Shown piece after piece: positions 1 to 8,004 of a stretch of DNA of 64,000 nucleotides. Numbering within the stretch: position 1 is the stretch's first letter; every line of letters begins with the position of its first letter. The notes under the pieces were generated by a model. It was not told where the DNA came from, did not search any database, and saw only the letters and a program-made list of their open reading frames with translations. This stretch comes from Herbidospora galbida (GTDB lineage Bacteria > Actinomycetota > Actinomycetes > Streptosporangiales > Streptosporangiaceae). Location: NCBI RefSeq assembly GCF_005233835.1, contig NZ_SZQA01000008.1, positions 1-64,000 on the forward strand, written 5' to 3'. A program made the translations under genes and the position numbers.

Positions 1-113
1 ACACCCACCGCGCCGACGCCCTGCAACCATGGATGGAGCACTACAACACCCGACGACGTCACAGCGCACTGGACGGTCACCCTCCGATCAGCCGACTGTC
101 ACCAACGTCATGA
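1..113 (+). pseudogene. IS481-type transposase, C-terminal fragment
   Basis: Reading from base 3, the frame encodes the last 36 residues of a DDE transposase. The segment WMEHYNTRRRHSAL followed by GHPPISRL is the typical C-terminal end of the integrase catalytic core in IS481-type elements. The upstream part lies outside the window, so the catalytic residues cannot be checked. The frame stops at a TGA at 111-113. The next frame from base 98 would read VTNVMTEYS and stop at a TAG at 125-127, which looks like the more usual end, so a small frameshift near the 3' end is likely. That second stop overlaps the stop of the convergent dehydrogenase gene. Family assignment is fairly firm; whether the copy is intact cannot be seen. 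Confidence 0.75.
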
Positions 114-123
114 CCGAGTACAG

Positions 124-1074
124 CTAGGCCTGGCGGGACAGGACGCGCGGGTCCACCTCGTACCTGAGGGGGACGCCGCGCGTCAGCCGTGCCACCTCGT
201 CGAGCGCCGCCTGCCCCAGCCGCCCGACCTCCCCGCCCAGCGCCCCCGCGACGTGCGGGGTCAGCACCACGTTGGGCAGTTCCCAGAGCGGCGAGCCGGG
301 CGCGGGGGGTTCGGGGTCGGTGACGTCCAGGATCGCGAAGATCCGTCCCGTGCGGAGCTCCTCGACGAGCGCTTCCTCGTCCACGAGGGAGCCCCGCGCG
401 GTGTTGATGAGGGTCGCGCCGTCCTTCATCGCCCGCAGGCGCTCCGCGCCGATGAGCCGGTACGTCTCCGGCGTGGCCGGGGCGTGGATCGACACCACGT
501 CGCTGCGGCCGATCACCTCGTCGAGGTCGTGGGTGACCAGGTCGTCGGCGTAGGGGTCGGCGACCAGCACCTCCAGGTCGAAAGGCCGCAGGAGTTCGAT
601 GACCCGCCTGCCGACCCGGGACGCCCCGACGACGCCCACGGTCCTGCGGTAGTTGCCGAGGTCGTTGTCCTGCGTGAGCAGGCCCAGGTCCCGCCGCGCC
701 GCGCCGTATTCGCGGGCGAGCCGGAACACGGCCTTGTTGGCCAGCAGGATCATCGCGAGCGTGAACTCCGCGACCGGGATCGCGTTGGCGTCGGCGGCCG
801 AGCTGACCACGACGCCGCGCGCGAACACCTCGGGCGTGACGTGCCCCTTGATGCTCCCGGCGGCGTGGACGACGGCCTTCAGGTTCGGCGCGGCGTCGAG
901 CGCCCCGCCGTCGAGGACGGGGCACCCCCAGCCGGTCACCAGGATCTCGGTCCTGGCCAGCCGCGCCCGCGCCGCCGGGCTGTGGAACTCGGTCAGCGGC
1001 GGCTCGGGCGTGTCGAAGAGCCGGGCCGTGAGCTCCGGGTACATCGCGTAGTCGACGATCACCGCCGGGTCCAT
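124..1074 (-). CDS. D-isomer-specific 2-hydroxyacid dehydrogenase family protein
   Basis: A 316-residue NAD-dependent dehydrogenase predicted to interconvert a 2-hydroxyacid and a 2-oxoacid in the cytoplasm. The nucleotide-binding loop is VGVVGASRVGRR (about 146-157), a variant of the usual GxGxxG. The family catalytic triad is visible as Arg227 (NTARG), Glu255 (DPEPP) and His274 (TPHVAG). The ATG at 1074 lies inside the 3' end of the aldehyde dehydrogenase gene, a 16-nt overlap that implies translational coupling. The same frame stays open far upstream, but that is a shadow of the neighbour. The substrate is not predictable; pairing with an aldehyde dehydrogenase suggests a small catabolic operon. 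The stop codon abuts the IS481 remnant. Confidence 0.88.
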   Translation of the reverse strand: MDPAVIVDYAMYPELTARLFDTPEPPLTEFHSPAARARLARTEILVTGWGCPVLDGGALDAAPNLKAVVHAAGSIKGHVTPEVFARGVVVSSAADANAIPVAEFTLAMILLANKAVFRLAREYGAARRDLGLLTQDNDLGNYRRTVGVVGASRVGRRVIELLRPFDLEVLVADPYADDLVTHDLDEVIGRSDVVSIHAPATPETYRLIGAERLRAMKDGATLINTARGSLVDEEALVEELRTGRIFAILDVTDPEPPAPGSPLWELPNVVLTPHVAGALGGEVGRLGQAALDEVARLTRGVPLRYEVDPRVLSRQA

Positions 1075-2447
1075 CCGGGCAGGTCGAGCGGCCCGCGCTG
1101 CACCCCGATCCACTGACGGCGGGTGAAGCCGGGCATCTGGTTCTCGGCGCCGTGCCGGGCGTGTGCGTCGTTGACGTGCACCTCGCCCGCGTTGAGCCGT
1201 TCGGCGACGGCCAGGCCGCGCATCAGGTCCCGGCTGAAGACCGAGTTCATCAGCATCGGATAGCCGTTGACCAGCTCGATCGCCTCCTCCTCCGTCGCCG
1301 CGACGGTGACCGGCAGCACCGGCCCGAAGATCTCCTCGGCGAACGCCGGCATGTCGGGGGTGACCCCGGTGAGCACGGTCGGCCGGTAGAACAGCCCGTC
1401 GTAGGTGGCGCCGGTGGCGACGACGGCCCCCTTCGCGACCGACGGCAGCACGATCCGCTCGTGCACGCGGTCGCGCTGCACCTCGCTGATCAGCGGCCCG
1501 AGGTCGCTGGCGGGATCGAACGGATCCCCGACCTTGAGCGCCTCGACCTTGCGGGTGAGCGCCGCGACGTAGGCGTCGGCGACCGGTTCGAGCACGATGT
1601 GCCGGCTCGCGCTGATGCACGTCTGCCCCTGGAACTCCAGCGACGCGATCAGCGCGCACGACGCGGCCAGTTCGACGTCGGCGTCGTCGAGCACCACGAA
1701 CGCGTTGCTGCCGCCGAGTTCCAGCCGCACCGGCCGCAGGTCCCGGGCGGCCGACAGCGCGATGGCCGTGCCGACCTCCCGCGACCCGGTGAAGTCGAGC
1801 AGGTCGAGCCCCCGGTGCTCGGCCAGCGCGTGCCCCGCCTCGGGCCCGTCGCCCTCGACGACGTTGAAGACGCCGGGCGGCAGCCCCGCCGCGTGGGCGG
1901 CCTCGGCCAGCACCTGCCCGCCGATGATCGGCGTGAGCTCGGCCGGCTTGAGCACGATCGTGTTCCCGAACGCCAGCCCCGGCGCGACCGCCCGCATGGC
2001 CAGGTTGACCGGATAGTTCCAGGGCGTGATGATCCCGAGCACCCCGAGCGGCACCGCCCGGGAGAGCGACAGCTTTCCTGCCTTGTACGGCTGCAGGACC
2101 TCCCCCGCCGTCCCGCACGCCTCCACGGCGGAGATGGCCAGCTGCTTCAGCCCCGCCGACACCTCGTCGACGGCCTTGGCCCGGACTCCCCCGGTCTCCC
2201 GCATGGACAGCTCGACGAGCTCGTCGTAGCGCGACCGCAGCTGGTCGGCGAACGCCGTCAGGTAGGCGGCCCTCTCGGGCGCCCCGAGGGCGGCCCATCC
2301 CGGCTGGGCGCGGCGGGCGGCCTCGACGGCCCGGTCGACGTCGGCGGCGGTGCCGAGGGCGTAGCGCCCGATCTCGGCCCCGGTGGCCTTCTCCCGTACG
2401 GGAGCGGTGTGAACGGCCGGGACGAAAGCCCCATCGATGTAGTGCAT
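1059..2447 (-). CDS. Aldehyde dehydrogenase family protein
   Basis: A 462-residue NAD(P)-dependent aldehyde dehydrogenase of ordinary length. Catalytic features are complete: Asn144 in TPWNYP, Lys167 in LKPAE, Glu243 in LELGG and the nucleophile Cys277 in FQGQTC. Sequence style resembles benzaldehyde/vanillin-type dehydrogenases, but the substrate is inference. It is the first gene of a two-gene minus-strand operon with the hydroxyacid dehydrogenase and diverges from the DUF2264 gene across a short AT-rich spacer. A TAGAAT -10-like box lies 7 nt before the ATG (2460-2455), so the mRNA is probably leaderless. Confidence 0.92.
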   Translation of the reverse strand: MHYIDGAFVPAVHTAPVREKATGAEIGRYALGTAADVDRAVEAARRAQPGWAALGAPERAAYLTAFADQLRSRYDELVELSMRETGGVRAKAVDEVSAGLKQLAISAVEACGTAGEVLQPYKAGKLSLSRAVPLGVLGIITPWNYPVNLAMRAVAPGLAFGNTIVLKPAELTPIIGGQVLAEAAHAAGLPPGVFNVVEGDGPEAGHALAEHRGLDLLDFTGSREVGTAIALSAARDLRPVRLELGGSNAFVVLDDADVELAASCALIASLEFQGQTCISASRHIVLEPVADAYVAALTRKVEALKVGDPFDPASDLGPLISEVQRDRVHERIVLPSVAKGAVVATGATYDGLFYRPTVLTGVTPDMPAFAEEIFGPVLPVTVAATEEEAIELVNGYPMLMNSVFSRDLMRGLAVAERLNAGEVHVNDAHARHGAENQMPGFTRRQWIGVQRGPLDLPGWTRR

Positions 2448-2502
2448 AGGCTATATTCTATACTTAAGCGTATATATAAAAATAAGTATTGACAGGAGCG
2501 AG
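2448..2502. promoter_or_regulatory. AT-rich divergent promoter with inverted repeat
   Basis: This 55-bp spacer is strikingly AT-rich against its surroundings. It holds an inverted repeat, TATAC-N6-GTATA, at 2459-2474, between the divergent aldehyde dehydrogenase and DUF2264 genes. The repeat touches the -10-like box of the minus-strand gene, which suits a repressor site, perhaps for a GntR-type regulator (inference). No regulator gene is adjacent. AGGAG at 2493-2497 is the ribosome binding site of the plus-strand gene. Confidence 0.5.
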
Positions 2503-4179
2503 ATGGCAGCGGATCGTGCGTCGATGGCCCAGCTCGTCCGGGATCTCGTCACCCCGCTGCACCCGTTCTTCAGCCCCGGCCGCGCCCGTCTGCGACTCGG
2601 CGTCAACACCGCCCACTACGACGACGCGGCGGCCGAACTGGAGGCCTTCGCCCGCCCCCTGTGGGGCCTGGCCCCCCTGGGCGAGGGCCTGGACCCGTGG
2701 CGCGAGGGCCTGGCGACCGGCACCGACCCCGGGCACCCCGAATACTGGGGCGACATCGCCGAGGTCGACCAGCGCCTGGTCGAGACGGCCGCGCTCGGCT
2801 TCGCCCTCGCCCTGGCACCCGAGCAGTTGTGGGACGGTCTGAGCGGAATCGAGCGCGATCGGGTGGCGACGTGGCTGTCGCAGGCCCTCGCCCGGTCGGG
2901 CGTCGACAACAACTGGCAGTTCTTCCCCGTCCTGGTCGCCCTCGGCCTGCGCAGGGTCGGCGTACCCGTCGACGCGTCGGTGGAGGCCCGGCTCGACCGG
3001 CTGGAGTCCTTCGCCCTCGGCCGAGGCTGGTATTCCGACGGCCCGACCGCCCAGCGCGACTACTACGTGCCGTTCGCGATGCACTACTACGGCCTCATCT
3101 ACGCCGGTCTGAGCGACGACGCCCGAGCCGAGCGCTTCCGTGCCCGCGCGGGCCAGTTCGCCCTCGACTTCCGCCACTGGTTCGCCGCCGACGGCGCGGC
3201 CGTCCCCTTCGGCCGGTCGATGACCTACCGCCACGCGCAGGCCGCGTTCTGGGGCGCGATGGCGTTCGCCGAGGTCGACGCGCTGCCGTGGGGCGAGACC
3301 AAGGGCTACCTGCTCCGGCACCTGCGCTGGTGGCAGAGCCGTGACGTCGCCACCCGCGACGGGGTGCTGACGGTCGGCTACGCCTACCCGCAGCCGCTCC
3401 TCGCGGAGCAGTACAACGCCCCCGGGTCGCCCTACTGGGCCATGAAGGCGTTCCTCCCCCTGGCCCTGGCGGAGGACCACCCCTTCTGGACCACCCCCGA
3501 GACGCCCGCGCCGCCGACCGACGGAGTCGTCCGCCAGCCCGAGGCCGGGGTGGCCGTGATCCGGTCGGACGAAGGCCGCCACGTGGTCCTGCTGAGCACC
3601 GCGCAGCACAACACGTGGGCCCGCGGCGGCCCGGCCAAGTACGCCAAGTTCGCCTACTCAACCGTCTTCGGCTTCAGCGTCCCCGCCGGGAGCTACGGCC
3701 TGGACCAGGGTGCCTTCGACAGCACCCTGGCGCTGAGCGACGACGGCCTGCACTGGCGCTGCTGCGAGGTCCCCGAGGCGGTTGGAGACCTCCACCTGCG
3801 CTGGTCACCGTGGGACGACGTCCAGATCGAGACGTGGCTGATCCCCCGCGCCCCCGACCACCTGCGCGTCCACCGCATCGTGTCGGCCCGCCGCCTGTTC
3901 ACCGCCGAAGCGGCCTTCGCGGTCAACCGCGACACCGAGACCGGCCGCGGCACCGGCGACGGCTACGCGTGGGCGACCTCCGACCAGGGCCTGTCCCGCA
4001 TCGAAGACGTGACCGACTCCGACTGGCCGACGGGGGTCCGGCGGGACGGGGAGGTCGTGCAGCCGCACCCGGGGACGAACGTCCTGGTGCCGCGCACGAT
4101 CCTCCCCACCCTGCGGGGGGAGCACGATCCGGGCGAATACTGGCTGGTGGCCAGGGTCACCGGCTCGCCCGGTCGATGA
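2503..4179 (+). CDS. DUF2264 domain-containing protein
   Basis: A 558-residue protein that matches the DUF2264 family in layout: an N-terminal alpha-helical toroid-like region with aromatic-rich segments (NNWQFFPVL, DYYVPFAMHYYG, about 140-200), then a beta-rich second half. Families with this fold often act on or near unsaturated uronic acids or other polysaccharide fragments, but no activity is established for this one. There is no signal peptide. The ATG at 2503 has a good AGGAG at -6. The gene diverges from the dehydrogenase pair, hinting at joint control of a sugar-acid catabolic route (inference). Its last 23 bases overlap the convergent ATPase gene. Confidence 0.8.
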   Translation: MAADRASMAQLVRDLVTPLHPFFSPGRARLRLGVNTAHYDDAAAELEAFARPLWGLAPLGEGLDPWREGLATGTDPGHPEYWGDIAEVDQRLVETAALGFALALAPEQLWDGLSGIERDRVATWLSQALARSGVDNNWQFFPVLVALGLRRVGVPVDASVEARLDRLESFALGRGWYSDGPTAQRDYYVPFAMHYYGLIYAGLSDDARAERFRARAGQFALDFRHWFAADGAAVPFGRSMTYRHAQAAFWGAMAFAEVDALPWGETKGYLLRHLRWWQSRDVATRDGVLTVGYAYPQPLLAEQYNAPGSPYWAMKAFLPLALAEDHPFWTTPETPAPPTDGVVRQPEAGVAVIRSDEGRHVVLLSTAQHNTWARGGPAKYAKFAYSTVFGFSVPAGSYGLDQGAFDSTLALSDDGLHWRCCEVPEAVGDLHLRWSPWDDVQIETWLIPRAPDHLRVHRIVSARRLFTAEAAFAVNRDTETGRGTGDGYAWATSDQGLSRIEDVTDSDWPTGVRRDGEVVQPHPGTNVLVPRTILPTLRGEHDPGEYWLVARVTGSPGR

Positions 4180-7100
4180 CCTCCTCGGTCGTCAACGGCG
4201 CACGGGGGTGGTGGCTGAGGCAGAGAGGCGTACGCACCTTCGCGAACCCCGCCCCCTCGGGTGCGACGTAGAACTGACCGCTGCGAAGCGCCCCGATGTC
4301 GTCGGCGCTGCCGCCCTTGACCCGGGCCATCTCCTTGGCCGCCTCGATCTGCACCTGCGCGTTGAGCAGCCCGTAGAACTGGGTGGCCGCGTTGCCGGGG
4401 ATCCGGTTGTGCAGGCCCTTGGGCGCCTGCGTGGCGAACACCAGCCCGAGCCCGTACTTCCTGGCCTGGGAGGCGAGCGCCAGCGTGCTCTGCGTGCACA
4501 CGGTCGTGGCACCCGAAGGGGCGAAGTTCTGCGCCTCGTCCATCACGAACAGCCCGCCCAGAGGCCGGTCGCCCGCCGGGTTCTTCTTGATCCAGGCGAA
4601 GAGCGCCATCTGCAGCTGGTTCACGAACGACTGCCGCTCGGAGTCGCTCTGCAGCCCCACGAACGAGATGACCGAGACACGGGCCCGCTTGCCGGCGGCC
4701 GGGGTGAGCAGCCGGCCGGGATCGACCGGCTGCCCCTCGCCGCCGAACAGCGGGTCGTTGACCATCGCCGCCCGGAGCACCTGCGCGAGCCCGTCTGCGA
4801 TCTTGACAGCGCCGCTGATCTGGCTGATGTCCTCGGGGAAGTCGGCGAGCAGCCCGATGAGCCCGTTGAGGCCGCCGCTCTTGTACCTCCCGAAGTGGAC
4901 GACGGCCTCCTTGAGCACCGCCCGCGACACCGCGGCCTTGCTGGTGTTCCCCTCGGCCTTGGCCCTCGGCACCAGCGCGGCCACGGCTGCGTCGACGGCC
5001 TCGTTGAACTCGTCGACGTCGTTCCGGACGCTCGTGAAGTCGGGCAACGGCTGGAACGCCAGCGGCCGGCCCTTCTCCCTGCGCGGCGTCCACACGACGA
5101 CGTCGGTGTCGGCGATGTAGCGAGCCGCCCGCGCGGCGTCACCGGGCCCCCAGGCCGAGGGCTCCTCGGGCCACGCGTCACCGAGACGGGCGAGGTCGTT
5201 GTTGGTGTCGAGCACGATCGAGGAGACGCCCTGCAGCGCGCACTCTTCGATGATCCGCCTGATCAGGACGGTCTTGCCCGAGCCTGAACCGGCGAAGATC
5301 GCGGTGTGCTTGCGCAGCGCCTCGAGTTCGACCGAGACCGGGAGCCCGCGCTCGTAGGATCGGCCGACGATCAGGGTGGGCGCCTTGGCGGGCAGGACGA
5401 CGGGTTCTATCAAGGTCACCGGCGAGTGCCCCGAGGAACCCGCCTCGCGGGTCGGCAGTGCGGGCGGCTCCTCGAGGATGTCGCCCTCAGGTGCTTTTGG
5501 GACGTGCGGCACCTGCGGAGCGGCGGCCTGCGGCTCGTCGGACCAGTCCTCGAGGACGTCCCTGAGCAGCTTGATCGCACTCGCCGGCCGCTTGAGGACC
5601 AGCCATTTGTTGAGGCTGGGCGGGTTCTGCGCCATCAGGTCGCGCAGGGCGCTGAGGCTCTTAAGGTCGTCCTCGTCGACCGTGACGATCCGCCCGCCCC
5701 TCGCCCGGAAGTCGGCCAGGGCCTGCTGGGTCTTGGGCCCGGCCGCCCACGGAACGTTCCTGAGGACGATGAGCCTGCGCTTGGGCGTCTCGGCTTCGAG
5801 GCCCGCCGCGATGGCCGCCCTCTTGAGCCGGGTCAGCGCCGCGTTCGGATGCTTGGCGCTGATGCCGCGGATCGCCCAGTGGATCTCGTCCTCCCTGGCC
5901 TCGTCGAGGACCTGGCGGAGGCGCGCGTGCAGGGAGGTCTTCTGGCCGAAGGTCGGGTCGACCTTGTAGGTCGTCGTGTCGTCGCCCTTCTCGATGGCCC
6001 AGGCCTGCAGCCCGGCGGCGAGCAGGCCGGGGAGGACGGCGTCCTCCTGCGTCGCGTCGAGGGCCCCGGTGACGTGCGCGGCGTCTTCGAGCAGGGCGAA
6101 CTTCGTCTCGATGCCGTGGACTTCGCTGAGCGTCGTCTGGATCGCGGTGACCGGTTCGACCTGGTGCGTCTCGACTCCGTCGAAACGGAAGAGCTCCTTG
6201 ACCTCGCCCCGCGCGACGCAGGCCTTGATGTGCTCGGTGAGCGCCCGAAGAATCACTCGCGGCGTGTAGAACGGGGCCTCGGCGAAGGCTTCCGGCCGGA
6301 CCGGCCAGGTGGGATAGGGCGGCTCGAAGCCGATGCCCTTGAAATGCTCGGCCAGCCGTCGGATCACGAGCTCCTGGCCGACCTCGGGAGAGGGAACGCG
6401 CTTGAGGATCGTGGTCTGCTCGAACCGGTCCTTGAAGCTCGTCACCGACAACTGCCTGAGCAGAATCCACGTGTCCGGCAGGCAGGAGACAACGGACAAG
6501 GTCCTGCTCGTCACCTCACGCAGCGAGGTCAGCCCATGGGCGATCTGCAGCGCGGTGGCCCGGGTCCGAGGGTCGACCACGCCGTCCCCGAACAGCGCCA
6601 TGGAGCTGATGAGCGGGTCGAGTTGGTCGAAGGCCATGACGCTCGGGCCGGTCAGCGCCAGCAGGCCCGAGATGTCCCTGACCAACTCCTGCGGAGTCCG
6701 CATGGCCTGGCGGAATCCCCATTCGCGGCGATCGCCCTCGAAATCCTCCAGGCCGTACATGTAACTGTCGCCCAGGCTGGCCAGGTTGTAGTCGTTCGCC
6801 GCCAGCAGGACCAGCGCACGGGCCGTGTCCTGAGCCTGCATGAACAACTTGGAGTCTCGCTTGTACAGCCCCTGCAGGAACTCCTTGAGGTGCTCCTTCT
6901 CCAGTGGCTGGTTGCCGATGACGGCCTGTTGCGTCCGGCGGGGCAGTGACATCGGCTCGGTCAGATTGCGGAGGAAGCGCTTGAGCTGGCTCTCCTCGTC
7001 CGCCCCGACCCGGGCGAGACCATCCTGGATGGACACCAGGGCGCTCTCCCAGAAGTTGCGCGCGTCGAGCACGCTCATCAGGAAGAAGTAGCCGTCACGC

Positions 7101-7351
7101 CGGATGACCTGCTCGCGCAGCCAGCTCATCAGATGCGTCTTGCCGCTTCCGGCCGTCCCCTCGAGGACGACCCCGATCGGACTGGAAGTGCCCACGCTCC
7201 GGGCGGCCGCCTCCAGCCCCGACGTCAGCGCCTGCGACGCCTGGGGGTGCAACCCCTCGACATGGAAGGGCACCGGACGCCAGACGTCTTCCCCGCCGTT
7301 GACCGTCGAGATGACGTTCAGGGAGCTGAGCGCGTACCAGTCCGTGATCAT
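4157..7351 (-). CDS. Dual P-loop ATPase: N-terminal AAA/STAND-like, C-terminal HerA/VirB4-like
   Basis: A 1064-residue protein with two P-loop NTPase domains. The first has Walker A EGTAGSGKT (64-72) and an acidic strand SVMAFDQLD (237-245), like AAA/STAND or Orc-type ATPases. Residues about 450-640 include a helix-rich stretch and a Pro-rich linker. The second has Walker A AGSGSGKT (687-694), Walker B GLFVMDEAQ (933-941) and a motif ATQAPKGLHNRIPGNAATQF (973-992), the pattern of HerA/FtsK/VirB4 DNA translocases (DUF87-like). It is the last gene of a three-gene operon; its ATG shares one base with the upstream stop (TGATG). The likely role is ATP-driven DNA translocation or sensing together with the nuclease encoded first. 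I know no named system with exactly this composition. Confidence 0.85.
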   Translation of the reverse strand: MITDWYALSSLNVISTVNGGEDVWRPVPFHVEGLHPQASQALTSGLEAAARSVGTSSPIGVVLEGTAGSGKTHLMSWLREQVIRRDGYFFLMSVLDARNFWESALVSIQDGLARVGADEESQLKRFLRNLTEPMSLPRRTQQAVIGNQPLEKEHLKEFLQGLYKRDSKLFMQAQDTARALVLLAANDYNLASLGDSYMYGLEDFEGDRREWGFRQAMRTPQELVRDISGLLALTGPSVMAFDQLDPLISSMALFGDGVVDPRTRATALQIAHGLTSLREVTSRTLSVVSCLPDTWILLRQLSVTSFKDRFEQTTILKRVPSPEVGQELVIRRLAEHFKGIGFEPPYPTWPVRPEAFAEAPFYTPRVILRALTEHIKACVARGEVKELFRFDGVETHQVEPVTAIQTTLSEVHGIETKFALLEDAAHVTGALDATQEDAVLPGLLAAGLQAWAIEKGDDTTTYKVDPTFGQKTSLHARLRQVLDEAREDEIHWAIRGISAKHPNAALTRLKRAAIAAGLEAETPKRRLIVLRNVPWAAGPKTQQALADFRARGGRIVTVDEDDLKSLSALRDLMAQNPPSLNKWLVLKRPASAIKLLRDVLEDWSDEPQAAAPQVPHVPKAPEGDILEEPPALPTREAGSSGHSPVTLIEPVVLPAKAPTLIVGRSYERGLPVSVELEALRKHTAIFAGSGSGKTVLIRRIIEECALQGVSSIVLDTNNDLARLGDAWPEEPSAWGPGDAARAARYIADTDVVVWTPRREKGRPLAFQPLPDFTSVRNDVDEFNEAVDAAVAALVPRAKAEGNTSKAAVSRAVLKEAVVHFGRYKSGGLNGLIGLLADFPEDISQISGAVKIADGLAQVLRAAMVNDPLFGGEGQPVDPGRLLTPAAGKRARVSVISFVGLQSDSERQSFVNQLQMALFAWIKKNPAGDRPLGGLFVMDEAQNFAPSGATTVCTQSTLALASQARKYGLGLVFATQAPKGLHNRIPGNAATQFYGLLNAQVQIEAAKEMARVKGGSADDIGALRSGQFYVAPEGAGFAKVRTPLCLSHHPRAPLTTEEVIDRASR

Positions 7352-8004
7352 CAGCGGGCCCCGATTCGAAGCTGGTGGTTGGGCTCGCTGCCGATCACGA
7401 CGGCGGCCGCGTGGTCCTCCGGCGACAGGTTGCCGGGAATCGACGCGGCGAGGATGTGTACCTCAGGGGAGTTCAGCAACATCCGGCGCAGCGCGTTGTC
7501 CTGCTCCGACCGGTCGATGTCATCGAGCAAGGGCCGCAACCTGGTCAGGGTGACCCACTCCCCCACACCAGGGGTGATCTTCGCGTAGGCCTCACGGATG
7601 CGGTCTTCGACCTCGTCGCCACCGAGGGCGACCGGAACCGCCGCCGGCTCCGGCGCCGCCTCCGGCTCGGGCGCCACCTCCTCGGCCGCCGGCACCGCGG
7701 GCCCCAAGAGCGTGCGCAGGTAGAGCAACGCCAGAGTCTTGCCCGACCGCGAGGTCACCGCGACACCCTTCTGAACCTCTTCCAGTGCCCTCTCCTCACC
7801 GGCGGGCGTGACCAGATACCAGATGGTTCCGCGCTCCCGCTTCTCCGACTCGATCAGCTTGCCGTCCACCAACCCGGCCCGGTTCTTGGTGTCGAGGTCC
7901 AAGCCCCAGTTGTCCCGCAAATCCTTGTGGCCAACAGCCGTTCCCAGCTCCTTGAGGACAAGGAGGGCCGCAACCTGCCGGTATGTGAGTTTTTCTTCGG
8001 ACAT
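7351..8004 (-). CDS. Winged-helix-like linker protein of the nuclease/ATPase operon
   Basis: A 217-residue protein with no family I can name. Residues about 5-75 look like a winged helix (LTYRQVAALLVLKEL, then GTIWYLVTPAGEERALEEV). A Pro/Ala/Glu-rich linker follows (about 105-128), then a second compact domain (about 130-205) with GVGEWVTLTRLRPLLDDID, possibly another winged helix. It overlaps both neighbours by one base (TGATG junctions at 8004 and 7351), so the three products are probably made in fixed ratio and may form a complex. A DNA-binding or adaptor role is inference from fold appearance and context. Third-position A/T is more common here than in flanking housekeeping genes. Confidence 0.7.
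   Translation of the reverse strand: MSEEKLTYRQVAALLVLKELGTAVGHKDLRDNWGLDLDTKNRAGLVDGKLIESEKRERGTIWYLVTPAGEERALEEVQKGVAVTSRSGKTLALLYLRTLLGPAVPAAEEVAPEPEAAPEPAAVPVALGGDEVEDRIREAYAKITPGVGEWVTLTRLRPLLDDIDRSEQDNALRRMLLNSPEVHILAASIPGNLSPEDHAAAVVIGSEPNHQLRIGAR

Noticed and set aside
124-2298. 724-codon open frame covering two genes on the minus strand
   Set aside because: Only its 3' third is the hydroxyacid dehydrogenase; the rest is an Arg/Gly-rich out-of-frame reading of the aldehyde dehydrogenase gene.
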